Source: Levilinea sp.
GTDB taxonomy: Bacteria > Chloroflexota > Anaerolineae > Anaerolineales > Anaerolineaceae
Assembly: GCA_029975215.1 (NCBI GenBank)
Contig: JARKPO010000046.1
Coordinates: forward strand, 1-64,000
Reading direction: 5' to 3'
Length of the DNA stretch: 64,000 nt
The translations under genes were made by a program, and so were the position numbers. The notes beneath the pieces were generated by a model that had not been told where the DNA came from, did no database searches, and was given only the letters and a program-made list of their open reading frames with translations. Positions 15,298-23,221 of the stretch are shown piece by piece; position 1 is the stretch's first letter, and every line of letters starts with the position of its first letter.

Positions 15298-17010
15298 GTG
15301 TTGAATTTTGCTTCCCATTCGCTCTCAAAGGCTCAGCGCGTTGAACTCATCAGCCTGACGGCTTTTGGGCTGGCGCTGCGCGTGTTCTTCGCGCTGTACA
15401 GCGGCTATGTAGAAGAGGATGCCTATATCACCTTTCAATTTGCGCGCAATCTGGCAGCGGGGCAGGGCTTTGTGTATAACCCCGGCGAAGCAATTTACGG
15501 CTCCACCACGCCGCTGCTCACGCTGCTGTTGGCGGGATGGATGGCTTTGGGGGGTGAGCCTGCCTTGGGTGCGCGAATTTTGGGTCTGGCGGGGGCAGCC
15601 GTTTACCTGAGCCTGACCTGGGCCGCGCTGCTGCGGTTGGGCGTGCCGCGGGTGGGGCGTGTGTGTGCGGTGGGGCTGCTGGCTTGCGCGCCGCGTTTGG
15701 CGGCCTTCGATATGGGGGGCATGGAGCAGCCGCTGGTGTTGGCTTTTATGGCGGCTTCAGCCTGGGCGGGGCTGCGCGGCCGCTGGGGTTGGGCGGGGGT
15801 GTGGGGGGGGCTGCTGCTGTGGACGCGCCTGGATACGGGGCTGTGGCTGGTATTGTTGGGGGCCGCGGCGTTGTGGCAGCGGCGCGCGGCGGGAGGACTG
15901 CGGTTTGCTGTGGCAGCCGTGGGGGTCTATTTACCTTGGTTGGTGTACGCCAGCGCGGTGTTTGGTTCGCCCATCCCTCACACGGTGACGGCCAAATGGG
16001 TGGCGTATGCGCACAGCGGCGCGGTGCCTATTCACACCGGCTGGCAGCCGGCTTTTGACGCGTTTTTCTTGTTCCGCACCACCCACCCATTTCTGTATGT
16101 CAGCCTGGCGCTTTCAGCGGGGTTGTTCGTTTTGACAATTTGGGGGGCGCTGCGCACCGGGCGCTGGCGGGCGGTGGGGATTTTGCCGGTTTTCATTGTG
16201 CTGGAGGTGCTGCGGCTGGTATTGGCTCGTGCGACCTTCTTCAACCGCTATTTCATCCCTGCCAACGCGGCTTTTTTGATTTTGGCCGGGCTGGGGGTGG
16301 GGGCGCTTTGGGAGGCTGTGCGGGGGGACGGGCGGCGTGCGCCGCGTTGGGGCATGGCCCTGGCGCTGGGCTGGGGGGCGGCGGCTTTGGCAGGGGGGCT
16401 GCTGTTTGCTGCGTACGGCGAAGCCGCGCTGGGAGTGGAGCGCAGGCTGGCACTGGCGGCTGCGGCAGTGGGGGGGCTGGCTTTTTGGGTGGGACGGCGG
16501 CCCTGGCTGGCGGTGGTGCGTTGGGCGGCGCTGGGCTGGCTGACGCTGGTGTTTGCGAGCACGGCGGGCTTCACTTTGCGCACGACGGCGGTGACACTGC
16601 GCGATGTGCAGACTGTGCGGCATGAGGCTTCTTTAAAGGCGGTGGGATTGTGGCTGAATCACCATACCCCGCCAAATGCGCGTGTTTTATTGGAGCCTTT
16701 GGGTTACGCGGGTTATTACGCCCAACGGGTGATGCTGGATGAGGTCGGGTTGGTGACTCCGGCGGTGGTGGCGCTTAAGCGCAGCGGGGTGACGGATACC
16801 TATGAGGCGTTGGATGCCCTCCGGCCGGATTATGTGCTGCTGCATTGCGACGATGCTTTGCGCTGGGTTGAGCGAGACTCTGGGCCGCAGAACCGGCTGA
16901 CGCGGGCGTTTTATCCGGCGGTGGAAATTAACCCTTTGGGGTTTGACCCGCGGGACACGGAGACGCGCGGGCGCAATTCGTGTTACCAGATATGGGCGCG
17001 CTATCCGTGA
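15298..17010 (+). CDS. GT-C fold membrane glycosyltransferase (ArnT/PMT/AftB-like)
   Basis: Integral membrane protein of about 570 residues with roughly ten hydrophobic segments. The first external loop contains EEDAYITFQFARNLA followed by GQGFVYNPGE and YGSTTPL, a pattern shared by dolichyl/decaprenyl-phosphate sugar transferases such as mycobacterial AftB-like proteins; the Asp there is the likely catalytic residue. A C-terminal soluble part (about 450-570) follows the last membrane segment. It probably moves a sugar from a polyprenyl-phosphate donor onto a cell-surface acceptor; donor and acceptor are unknown. The GTG at 15298 is chosen (AAAGG site 6 nt upstream, and downstream of the predicted transcription start); TTG 15262 or ATG 15265 are alternatives. 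Confidence 0.8.
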   Translation: MLNFASHSLSKAQRVELISLTAFGLALRVFFALYSGYVEEDAYITFQFARNLAAGQGFVYNPGEAIYGSTTPLLTLLLAGWMALGGEPALGARILGLAGAAVYLSLTWAALLRLGVPRVGRVCAVGLLACAPRLAAFDMGGMEQPLVLAFMAASAWAGLRGRWGWAGVWGGLLLWTRLDTGLWLVLLGAAALWQRRAAGGLRFAVAAVGVYLPWLVYASAVFGSPIPHTVTAKWVAYAHSGAVPIHTGWQPAFDAFFLFRTTHPFLYVSLALSAGLFVLTIWGALRTGRWRAVGILPVFIVLEVLRLVLARATFFNRYFIPANAAFLILAGLGVGALWEAVRGDGRRAPRWGMALALGWGAAALAGGLLFAAYGEAALGVERRLALAAAAVGGLAFWVGRRPWLAVVRWAALGWLTLVFASTAGFTLRTTAVTLRDVQTVRHEASLKAVGLWLNHHTPPNARVLLEPLGYAGYYAQRVMLDEVGLVTPAVVALKRSGVTDTYEALDALRPDYVLLHCDDALRWVERDSGPQNRLTRAFYPAVEINPLGFDPRDTETRGRNSCYQIWARYP

Positions 17011-17047
17011 TATAATCGATTGCGCCAGGGGGACATTTGGCTTGCGC

Positions 17048-17119
17048 GGGCCCGTAGCTCAACGGCAGAGCAGGCGGCTCATAACCGCTTGGTTGATGGT
17101 TCGAACCCATCCGGGCCCA
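17048..17119 (+). tRNA. tRNA-Met (anticodon CAU)
   Basis: A complete cloverleaf: acceptor GGGCCCG/CGGGCCC, D-stem GCTC/GAGC, anticodon stem GGCGG/CCGCT around loop CTCATAA (anticodon CAT), T-stem GATGG/CCATC with loop TTCGAAC, discriminator A. CCA is not encoded. It resembles elongator Met tRNAs. A CAU tRNA-Ile2 cannot be excluded without a covariance search, and it is not an initiator-like C1:A72 tRNA. A TATAAT at 17011-17016 overlapping the end of the upstream gene is a likely -10. Confidence 0.92.
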
Positions 17120-17167
17120 CTTCATGTCCGAAAAAGGTTGGTTGAGTGGCCCCATTGAGGGGTCATA

Positions 17168-17188
17168 TTCGAACCCATCCGGGCCCAC
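17168..17188 (+). repeat. Duplicate of the tRNA-Met 3' end
   Basis: These 21 bases are identical to 17100-17120, the T-loop to acceptor 3' end of the tRNA-Met gene, offset by 68 bp. The sequence between shows only weak tRNA resemblance (GGTTGGTTGA). It could be the remnant of a second tandem tRNA or an attachment-site scar. Confidence 0.8.
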
Positions 17189-17232
17189 AATAAACTTGAT
17201 CAAATCATTTATCATACAAAGACGTATGCCTG

Positions 17233-17380
17233 TCCGGCGTCGGGGCACGGCTGTCCCGTCGCGGATTCTGGGTTGGGACGGTGCTGCCGTGCCCAATTTG
17301 CCTGGGCCGGGGTCGGGGGGCACGGCGAGGCCGCTGCGGGCTGCGATTTGGGTGGAAACCGCCGTGCCCCTACGGGGGCG
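17233..17380. repeat. GGGGCACGGC/GCCGTGCCC interspersed repeat
   Basis: The gap between the tRNA region and the Lnt-like gene is non-coding and very G-rich on the top strand. GGGGCACGGC (about 17241), GCCGTGCCC (about 17287), GGGGCACGGC-like (about 17316) and CCGCCGTGCCCCTACGGG (about 17360) form alternating inverted copies. GGATTCTGGG is also shared with the repeat at 6.4-6.5 kb. Confidence 0.55.
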
Positions 17381-17407
17381 CCGGGGTTGGGGGGCGGGGA
17401 GGTAAAT

Positions 17408-18934
17408 TCAGGCCTGAACGGCCGCGTGCCGCTTTTCCAGCCAGCCGCTGAAGAAGGTGAAGAAGATCATGCCGGCCAGGCCGAGCCATCCCACCCAGTC
17501 GCCCAGCAGGGTGGTGAGGGTGCCGCGGCCGTCGCCCAGCGGCACTTCGGCCATCAGGGTTGCGCCGCCGCCCTGCGGTTCGACGGCCAGAGCCAGGATC
17601 TCGCCGTTGGGGGCGATGATGGCCGAGTCATAGCCGCCGTCGGCCTTAACCATGGCGACGTTATTCTCCACTGCGCGAAAGACCACATGGGCATAATGAG
17701 TGGCGGCGATGGTGCTCCAGTCGTTGGAGGGCACAGCGATGAGCTGCGCACCCTGGCGCACCAGTTTGCGGGTGGTGTCGGTGTAATCGGCGTCGTAGCA
17801 AATGATGGTGCCCAGCTTGCCCAGGGGGGTGTCATACACCGGGTACGTCCCGCGGGTCAGGCTGGTTTCGCCGCCAAAGACCACGGGGTGATCCTTGCCA
17901 AATACGCCCAGGAATTCGCCCTGGGGATTGATGACCGTGGCTTCATTTCGGAAGCCCTGCTCTTCGATCACCAGGTAGCCGATGGCCAGATGGGCGTTAG
18001 TTTCCGCAGCCAAAGCGCGCAGATTCAGGCGGTCTTCCACCTGGGGATCCCACAGGAAGGAACCCTCCGGCCAGACGATGAACTGCGCCCCCTGGGCGGC
18101 GGCCTGGCGGGTTTGGGCGATCATCTCTTCGTGCAGGACCTTGAGCTGTTCGGTTTGGTCGGCGTTGGCGGTCATCACCGGCGAGATCTCCGGCTGAATG
18201 GCGGCAGCGGTCACACGGGCCGCGGCTGTAGGGCGGGCGGCCCCCAACACGCCGCTGATCACCAGCCACAGGGCGCACACCGCGCCGGCGCTGATGAGCG
18301 CAGTGCGGGCCGGGCGGGCGGGCACGCTGACCCCATCCGCATCGAACTGCCAGCGGCGGTCGGCCCAGCGCAGCAGGCCCAGGGCCAAAGCATTGTTGAC
18401 CCACAGGATGAGCACCCCCAGGCCGATGATCCCAAAGATGCTCACCGGCGCCAGCATCCACGTCTGGCGGAAGAGCGGGTAGGCGATGAACGCCCAGGTT
18501 CCGGCGATGGGGATGAACAGGCGGATCATTTCGCCTCCGGCCCAACTGGCTAACCCGGCCAGCAGGAAATAACGATAGCCGGTTTTTTGGTGGAAACTGC
18601 GCAGACCTCCGTCTGTGAAGAAGGTGATGGCGGACACAATGAGGGGCAGCCACACCATGAAGGTGCCCACGGGTTTAAACACCGGTCCCAGGTAGCCTTG
18701 CAGCCACACGCCGATGGCCAGGGCCGGGGCCAGACCGGAGAGCTTGGGCGGCATCAGGCGGTATTGGGCAAAGAGCATGGGAACCCAACCGAAGAAGACC
18801 AGCGGCCAGATTTCATAGGGAGGAAAAGCCAGCATGAAGGCCAGACCGCTGAGGGCGCTGAGCAGCAGGCCAACGATCACACGCAGGGTGAAGGATAAAG
18901 ACAGGGGGGAAGGGGTTTGCATGGGGGCACTCAC
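17408..18934 (-). CDS. Apolipoprotein N-acyltransferase-like (Lnt, nitrilase fold)
   Basis: The 508-residue protein has an N-terminal membrane part with six or more hydrophobic segments (about 15-235), an extracytoplasmic nitrilase domain (about 240-485) and a final membrane segment (about 487-500), as in Lnt. The catalytic triad is visible: Glu290 (VWPEGS), Lys347 (FGKDHPV) and Cys379 (IICYDADY); the GE after FG (355-356) is also kept. Lnt adds the third acyl chain to lipoproteins. Identity with true Lnt is inferred from layout, and a different amide-forming role is possible. Its ATG overlaps the stop of the upstream PadR gene by 4 nt, so expression is tied to that regulator. Confidence 0.8.
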   Translation of the reverse strand: MSAPMQTPSPLSLSFTLRVIVGLLLSALSGLAFMLAFPPYEIWPLVFFGWVPMLFAQYRLMPPKLSGLAPALAIGVWLQGYLGPVFKPVGTFMVWLPLIVSAITFFTDGGLRSFHQKTGYRYFLLAGLASWAGGEMIRLFIPIAGTWAFIAYPLFRQTWMLAPVSIFGIIGLGVLILWVNNALALGLLRWADRRWQFDADGVSVPARPARTALISAGAVCALWLVISGVLGAARPTAAARVTAAAIQPEISPVMTANADQTEQLKVLHEEMIAQTRQAAAQGAQFIVWPEGSFLWDPQVEDRLNLRALAAETNAHLAIGYLVIEEQGFRNEATVINPQGEFLGVFGKDHPVVFGGETSLTRGTYPVYDTPLGKLGTIICYDADYTDTTRKLVRQGAQLIAVPSNDWSTIAATHYAHVVFRAVENNVAMVKADGGYDSAIIAPNGEILALAVEPQGGGATLMAEVPLGDGRGTLTTLLGDWVGWLGLAGMIFFTFFSGWLEKRHAAVQA

Positions 18935-19512
18935 TCGGGAAGATACGGGGATAGGGAGGGCAATTGATAGGACTTGCGGCGGATGCGGTCGATAACTTGT
19001 TCCAGCCAGGCTAATTGCGAGCGGGCCTGAGCCAGGCCGTAATCACTGGTCAGCATCCAATAAAAGTATTCGCGAGGGTCTTCGTCCTCCTCCATCTCAT
19101 CTTGAACCGCAGTGGGGATGGACATGTAGCGCTGGATGCGCCCGCGCTGGATGGCGGCCTGATGTTCCAGCACGCGCAGAACGCTTTCATCGGAAACGCG
19201 TCCGGCAAAAAAGATCTGGATGAGCCAGGCCAGGCGGGTTTCGTCCGGCGGTAAAGGGTTTGAGAGCCAGCGGGTCAATTCATCGCGTCCGGCGGGGGTC
19301 AGGTGATAGACCTTACGCGGCGGGCGCGAATCCTGGGGGATGACCTCCAGTTTCAGCCAACCGTCGTGCTCCATGCGCGTGAGGGTGCGGTAGATCTGGC
19401 TTTGATCCGCGGGCCAAAAATGAGCCACAGACTGGTCAAACAGCTTTTTCAGATCGTAGCCGCTCATCGGTTCGTAGCTGAGAAAGCCTAAAATCGCGTG
19501 ATCTAAAGACAT
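18931..19512 (-). CDS. PadR-family transcriptional regulator
   Basis: 193 residues with an N-terminal winged helix (LGFLSYEPMSGYDLKKLF; QIYRTLTRMEHDGWLK; KVYHLTPAGRDEL, about 1-80) and a C-terminal helical dimerisation part (about 90-185), the PadR-s/Vir_act_alpha_C layout. PadR proteins usually repress nearby membrane or stress genes and often themselves. An AGGAGGGA site precedes the ATG. The AT-rich promoter (19540-19568) contains repeated TATAATA/TATATTATA blocks that could be an autoregulatory site. The gene is co-translated with the Lnt-like gene. Confidence 0.92.
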   Translation of the reverse strand: MSLDHAILGFLSYEPMSGYDLKKLFDQSVAHFWPADQSQIYRTLTRMEHDGWLKLEVIPQDSRPPRKVYHLTPAGRDELTRWLSNPLPPDETRLAWLIQIFFAGRVSDESVLRVLEHQAAIQRGRIQRYMSIPTAVQDEMEEDEDPREYFYWMLTSDYGLAQARSQLAWLEQVIDRIRRKSYQLPSLSPYLPE

Positions 19513-19539
19513 TGATCCCTCCTATATAATATAAGTCCT

Positions 19540-19568
19540 ATAATAGTTGAAGCAGATAATATTGTCAA
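19540..19568 (-). promoter_or_regulatory. Strong sigma-70 promoter of padR-lnt-like operon
   Basis: Read on the reverse strand: perfect TTGACA (plus 19563-19568), 17-bp spacer, TATTAT (19540-19545). AT-rich repeats between it and the start codon (19521-19545) are a candidate regulator site. Confidence 0.75.
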
Positions 19569-19601
19569 GACCTGGAAGCCAGTTTTGCCGCTGGAATTTG
19601 A

Positions 19602-19913
19602 TGATACAATCCCTCTAACGACTCCAAGGGCTGCCCCTGAGCTCTGTTTTGGCGGATGCGGACCGACAACGGATCCATGCCGCGCACGGCGGGATCGCCG
19701 CGCGGTGCAGGCCGGATGCCCACCATGGGAGGCGGCCCTGCACACCCAATCGGGGTGCGTGTTTGCTGCGGTGCATCTGGAGGCTAACGTGGGGCGGGCG
19801 GCGGTGTGTGCTGAGACGGTAGCCGGACTGCCGTGTGATTTTGGGCGAGAAACGGGTAGTGGAAATTGCTGGGAGGCTGCCGGAAAAGTGTCAGCGGCAG
19901 AATGAGCCACCCT
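19602..19913 (+). other. Long structured leader or unassigned non-coding RNA
   Basis: An extended -10 (TGATACAAT, 19602-19610) is followed by about 300 bases without a convincing gene. The region contains several local hairpins: CCGCGC/GCGCGG (about 19680-19705), GTGCAGG/CCTGCAC (about 19705-19743, with an inner CCCA/TGGG stem) and GCTGCCG/CGGCAG near 19876-19902. I could not match it to tmRNA, RNase P, SRP, T-box or known riboswitch motifs. GC richness alone could produce such stems. Confidence 0.35.
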
Positions 19914-19928
19914 CAGGAGAGATGCCAG

Positions 19929-20690
19929 ATGCCAGCTTCGATTGAACGTTTGTTTGCGAACCGCGATCTGCACGGAATGGTGCGCGCTTTGCGCAGCTTC
20001 AGCGACCCGCAGCGCCGCGAGGAGGCCGCCCGTGCCTTGGGACGTTGGGGGGACAGCGAGGTGTACCCCTGGCTGTTGAAGGCGGTACTGTACGATGACG
20101 ACGCTTTGGTGCGCCAGGCAGCCAGGCAGGTGCTGCACGAACATTTGGGCGCCGCGCTGGATTTGGCCTTGCAGGTGGAATCCTCCGGCGGACCGGAGGA
20201 ACAGCCCTGGCTGGTGGATGAAGAAGTGGGCAGCGAAGACCTGACAGATACGGAAGAGGGCCTTTCGGCGCAGGAAGCCGAAGATCTGCGCGGGCTGATC
20301 CTGGTGGCGCGCGAAGAGCCTAACCCCGCGGTGCGCATTCGGGCCATTCAGTCCCTGGGCAAGATCAGCAATCTGCAGGCCATCCGCACCCTGGCTTCCC
20401 TGGCCCTGCATGAGGCGGATGACCGCGTGCAGCGGGCGGCTTACGATGCGCTGGAGGGCACCTTTGGCGAGGATTTACCCGCCTTTTTGGCCAGCCTGGA
20501 GGACGAAGCGGAGCCAGATCAGGCTGAGGATGCGGAGCCGCTCCCGCTGGACCCAACCGACCCCTCGCAGGCCTGGGACAGTCCGGCCGGAGTGGTGAAT
20601 GAGGAGAAAGCGCACACAGTGGTGTGGGTTTTGATGGGCGTGTCTTTGTTGGTGGTGGTGTTTCTGTTGATTTTGGGCTTGAGCGGCTAG
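19929..20690 (+). CDS. Tail-anchored HEAT-repeat protein
   Basis: 253 residues. Two blocks of HEAT-like helical repeats are visible (about 18-85 and 120-185; patterns such as REEAARALGRWGD and AVRIRAIQSLGKI), separated by an acidic stretch, followed by an acidic linker (about 190-220) and a single C-terminal hydrophobic segment (about 229-250). It is therefore probably a cytoplasmic scaffold held in the membrane by its tail. The ATG at 19929 is chosen for its AGGAGAG site 8 nt upstream; upstream in-frame starts lack one. No enzymatic motif is seen. It precedes the GGDEF/HD-GYP gene on the same strand. Confidence 0.8.
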   Translation: MPASIERLFANRDLHGMVRALRSFSDPQRREEAARALGRWGDSEVYPWLLKAVLYDDDALVRQAARQVLHEHLGAALDLALQVESSGGPEEQPWLVDEEVGSEDLTDTEEGLSAQEAEDLRGLILVAREEPNPAVRIRAIQSLGKISNLQAIRTLASLALHEADDRVQRAAYDALEGTFGEDLPAFLASLEDEAEPDQAEDAEPLPLDPTDPSQAWDSPAGVVNEEKAHTVVWVLMGVSLLVVVFLLILGLSG

Positions 20691-20774
20691 GGGGAGAAAC
20701 GCTCTGGAACGAAGCTTGCCTTGGGGGAGGGGAAAAGCTGGCAAGAGTCTTGCATCATAGGCCTCAGGCGCGCG

Positions 20775-22004
20775 ATGATTGAACCCGCTGCGGCTGCACC
20801 CTTCACCTGGGGGCAATTTGCCAGGCTCATTCCCTTTTGGCATGTGGAGACCATGGTCACCACCGATACCCTTACCCACCTGTATACCCGCCAGGGATTC
20901 CTGGCCACAGCGAAACGCTACCTGGGTCCCCAGGCCGACCACACCCTCGTGGCTGCCCTGATGGTGGACGTGGATCATTTGCAGCAGATCAACGACCAGT
21001 TTGGATGGACCACCGGAGATTTTGTCCTGCTGCGTCTGGCCGAGGTGTTTCGGGCCGCCCTGCGCAAAGAGGACCTTTTGGCGCGCTATGGAGGGGAAGA
21101 ATTTATCCTGCTGATGCCTGGGGCGGGGCCGGAGCCGGCCTTTCGAGTGGCGGAGCGGCTTCGGCGGGCGGCAGAACAGCTGGAGATTACCTCTGGAGAA
21201 GGACCGGTGTCGGTGACCGTATCGGTGGGGATTGCCTGCTCGCCCACGGCCCATCTCAGCCTGTCGCGCCTGGTGAACCAGGCCAGTCAGGCCCTGCGGC
21301 GGGCCAAGCAAAACGGCTGCAATCAGGTATGCGCCCTGGAAGATGAGAGCTTGCGCTGGCAGGAGAAAACCACCCCTTGCACCTGTCCCAGCTGCACCCT
21401 GGGGGTGGCGCGGCGGCAAAAACCGGATGAGGAGGGCATGATCCGCATTTTGCTGGATGCCATGTCTTTGCGCGACCCGGATTTTGTTGGCCACGCGCGG
21501 CGCACGGCCACCATGGCGGTGCAGTTTGCCGAGGCCCTGCAGTTGGACCCGCCCACGGTGGAAGCCGTGCGCCAGGGGGCGCTGCTGCACGACATCGGCA
21601 AAGTGTGCATCCCTGACGCGGTTTTGTTGAAGCCCGGCTTGCTGAACGAGGAAGAGCGCGGGATGGTGCGAGTACATCCGGAATACGGCAGCCGCTTTTT
21701 ATCCGTCTGGCACGGTTTTCAGGGCTGCATGGAGATTCCGCGTTTTCACCATGAATGGTGGGACGGCAGCGGTTATCCGTACCGCCTGAGCGGAACGCAG
21801 ATCCCACTGGCGGCGCGCATGTTCACCATTGTGGACGTGTGGGACGCGCTGGGGATGGAACGCAGTTACCGGCCCGCCTGGACGGGGGATGAGATTGTGG
21901 AATTTCTATACCGCGAACGCGGAACGCATTTTGACCCGCAGCTGGTGGATGTGTTTCTGGATCTGCTGATCCGCAGCCGCGCTTCAGGCGGGCGTTTGCT
22001 TTGA
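20775..22004 (+). CDS. GGDEF/HD-GYP bifunctional cyclic-di-GMP protein
   Basis: About 409 residues and no membrane segment. The GGDEF domain (about 30-190) has an intact GGEEF (106-110), a DVDHLQQIND metal block and the inhibitory I-site RKED (97-100) exactly five residues before GGEEF. The C-terminal HD-GYP domain (about 215-400) has HDIGK and HHEWWDGSGYP. It could therefore both make and break cyclic-di-GMP. There is a Cys-rich linker (CTCPSC, about 203-208) between the domains, unusual and possibly metal-binding. No sensory domain is seen. The start is uncertain: ATG 20775 is used, with TTG 20721 or ATG 20853 as alternatives, and no strong ribosome site marks one of them. Confidence 0.88.
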   Translation: MIEPAAAAPFTWGQFARLIPFWHVETMVTTDTLTHLYTRQGFLATAKRYLGPQADHTLVAALMVDVDHLQQINDQFGWTTGDFVLLRLAEVFRAALRKEDLLARYGGEEFILLMPGAGPEPAFRVAERLRRAAEQLEITSGEGPVSVTVSVGIACSPTAHLSLSRLVNQASQALRRAKQNGCNQVCALEDESLRWQEKTTPCTCPSCTLGVARRQKPDEEGMIRILLDAMSLRDPDFVGHARRTATMAVQFAEALQLDPPTVEAVRQGALLHDIGKVCIPDAVLLKPGLLNEEERGMVRVHPEYGSRFLSVWHGFQGCMEIPRFHHEWWDGSGYPYRLSGTQIPLAARMFTIVDVWDALGMERSYRPAWTGDEIVEFLYRERGTHFDPQLVDVFLDLLIRSRASGGRLL

Positions 22005-22015
22005 GGGAGGGCTGA

Positions 22016-22052
22016 GGAAAAAGAACGGCCGCCGGAAATCCCGGCGGCCGTT
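22016..22052 (+). terminator. Rho-independent terminator
   Basis: 12-bp stem AACGGCCGCCGG/CCGGCGGCCGTT (22024-22035 with 22041-22052) and a short T-run. The 5' arm with its preceding GGAAAAAG is repeated almost exactly at 28072-28092. Confidence 0.85.
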
Positions 22053-22187
22053 TTCATGCGCCTGCGGCGGGGTCATTCGTATCGATTCATGATTTCAATT
22101 GCCAGGCATTCATAGGGGGGATGAACTCGATCGAGGGGGATTTGTTGTTATAATTAGTTTATCCAGAAGCGTGTTCAGGGAGGGCTT

Positions 22188-22976
22188 TTGTCAACGGAAA
22201 TCAACACACTCATTATTCAAATCCCTTGCTACAATGAAGCCCAAACGTTGGGCAAAACGATTGCCGATTTGCCGAAATCGTTACCGGGCGTAGGGCGGAT
22301 TGTTGTTTTGGTAGTTGATGATGGCTCACAAGATGGAACTGCGCAGGTGGCGCTGAAGAGTGGCGCAGACTACGTTGTCCGCCACCGCCGCAACCGCGGG
22401 TTGGCGCAGGCATTTATGACGGGTTTGAATACGGCGCTGGCACTTGGGGCAGACGTCATTGTGAACACTGACGCTGATAACCAGTACCCGGGCCGATATA
22501 TTCTCGATCTGGTTGCGCCTATCCTTTCCAAACAGGCTGACATGGTGATTGGCGACCGCCAACCGGGAAAGAACATTCATTTTTCACCCGTCAAGCGGCT
22601 GTTGGAGGTGATGGGGAGTTGGGTTATTCGCCAGCTTTCTCAAACAGACGCTTCAGATGCGCCAAGCGGATTTCGCGCTTATTCCCGCTATGCTGCTTTG
22701 CGTATGCAGGTTTATAACGAGTACTCTTATACATTGGAGACTTTGATCCAGGGGGGGAGAGACCGCCTGGCGATCGTCCATGTCCCAATAGAGACCAATG
22801 CGCCCACGCGGCCCTCACGTTTGCATAGGGGCATCCTGAATTTTATTTGGCGGCAAAGCGGAACGATTATGCGTTCTTATGTGCTGTATCAACCATTAAA
22901 GTCCTTTACCTTGCTGGGGGGCCTTTTCTGTTGGTTGGTGCGTTCTTCCTGCTGCGTTTTGTTTACTATTATTTGA
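22188..22976 (+). CDS. Family 2 glycosyltransferase (polyprenyl-phosphate sugar synthase-like), frameshifted 3' end
   Basis: Cytoplasmic GT-A domain (about 1-225): PCYNEAQTL, VVDDGSQDG and the DxD pair Asp95/Asp97 (NTDADNQYP), as in dolichyl-phosphate-mannose-synthase-like enzymes that load a sugar onto a polyprenyl phosphate. TTG start with a strong AGGGAGGG site; TATAAT at 22149-22154. The C-terminus is abnormal: after FTLLGG the frame reads a short odd tail and stops at 22976, while the expected two-helix membrane tail continues in the next frame (22914-23221). One extra G in the G6 run at 22915-22920 would restore a single protein of about 345 residues. It opens an AT-richer surface-glycan cluster. 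Confidence 0.85.
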   Translation: MSTEINTLIIQIPCYNEAQTLGKTIADLPKSLPGVGRIVVLVVDDGSQDGTAQVALKSGADYVVRHRRNRGLAQAFMTGLNTALALGADVIVNTDADNQYPGRYILDLVAPILSKQADMVIGDRQPGKNIHFSPVKRLLEVMGSWVIRQLSQTDASDAPSGFRAYSRYAALRMQVYNEYSYTLETLIQGGRDRLAIVHVPIETNAPTRPSRLHRGILNFIWRQSGTIMRSYVLYQPLKSFTLLGGLFCWLVRSSCCVLFTII

Positions 22977-23221
22977 TGGGTGCTTCAGGTATTGCCCGCT
23001 ATGTACAGTCTGTTTCAATTGGCGGAACCTTGTTCATTTTTGGGTTTCTGTTAATTTTCATGGGGCTTTTGGGCGATGCGATTCGCGCTAATCGCATGAT
23101 GCTGGCGGAGATATTGGTGCGGCTGCGAGAGAATAAAGCCTCAAATGGCGAAACCCCTTCAGAAATTAACGGATGCCCATTGCTTGCGAAGGAGGATTAT
23201 GCCTCTGAAAACAAAACTTAG
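22914..23221 (+). pseudogene. Displaced C-terminal membrane tail of the GT2 gene
   Basis: In the frame one base away from the GT2 gene this stretch encodes GPFLLVGAFFLLRFVYYYLMG, then a second hydrophobic helix and GLLGDAIRANRMMLAEIL. This is the usual two-transmembrane tail of GT2 polyprenyl-phosphate synthases. It has no start of its own in a sensible place and so is read as the out-of-frame end of the preceding gene. It overlaps the start of the next gene (23199) by 23 nt. Confidence 0.75.

Noticed and set aside
19585-19905. 106-codon forward open frame in the gap before the HEAT gene
   Set aside because: Starts at a poor site across the -10 element and shows no family pattern; the region is treated as possible RNA or leader.
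19602-19913. tmRNA, RNase P RNA or SRP RNA
   Set aside because: None of their conserved core sequences could be located in this region.
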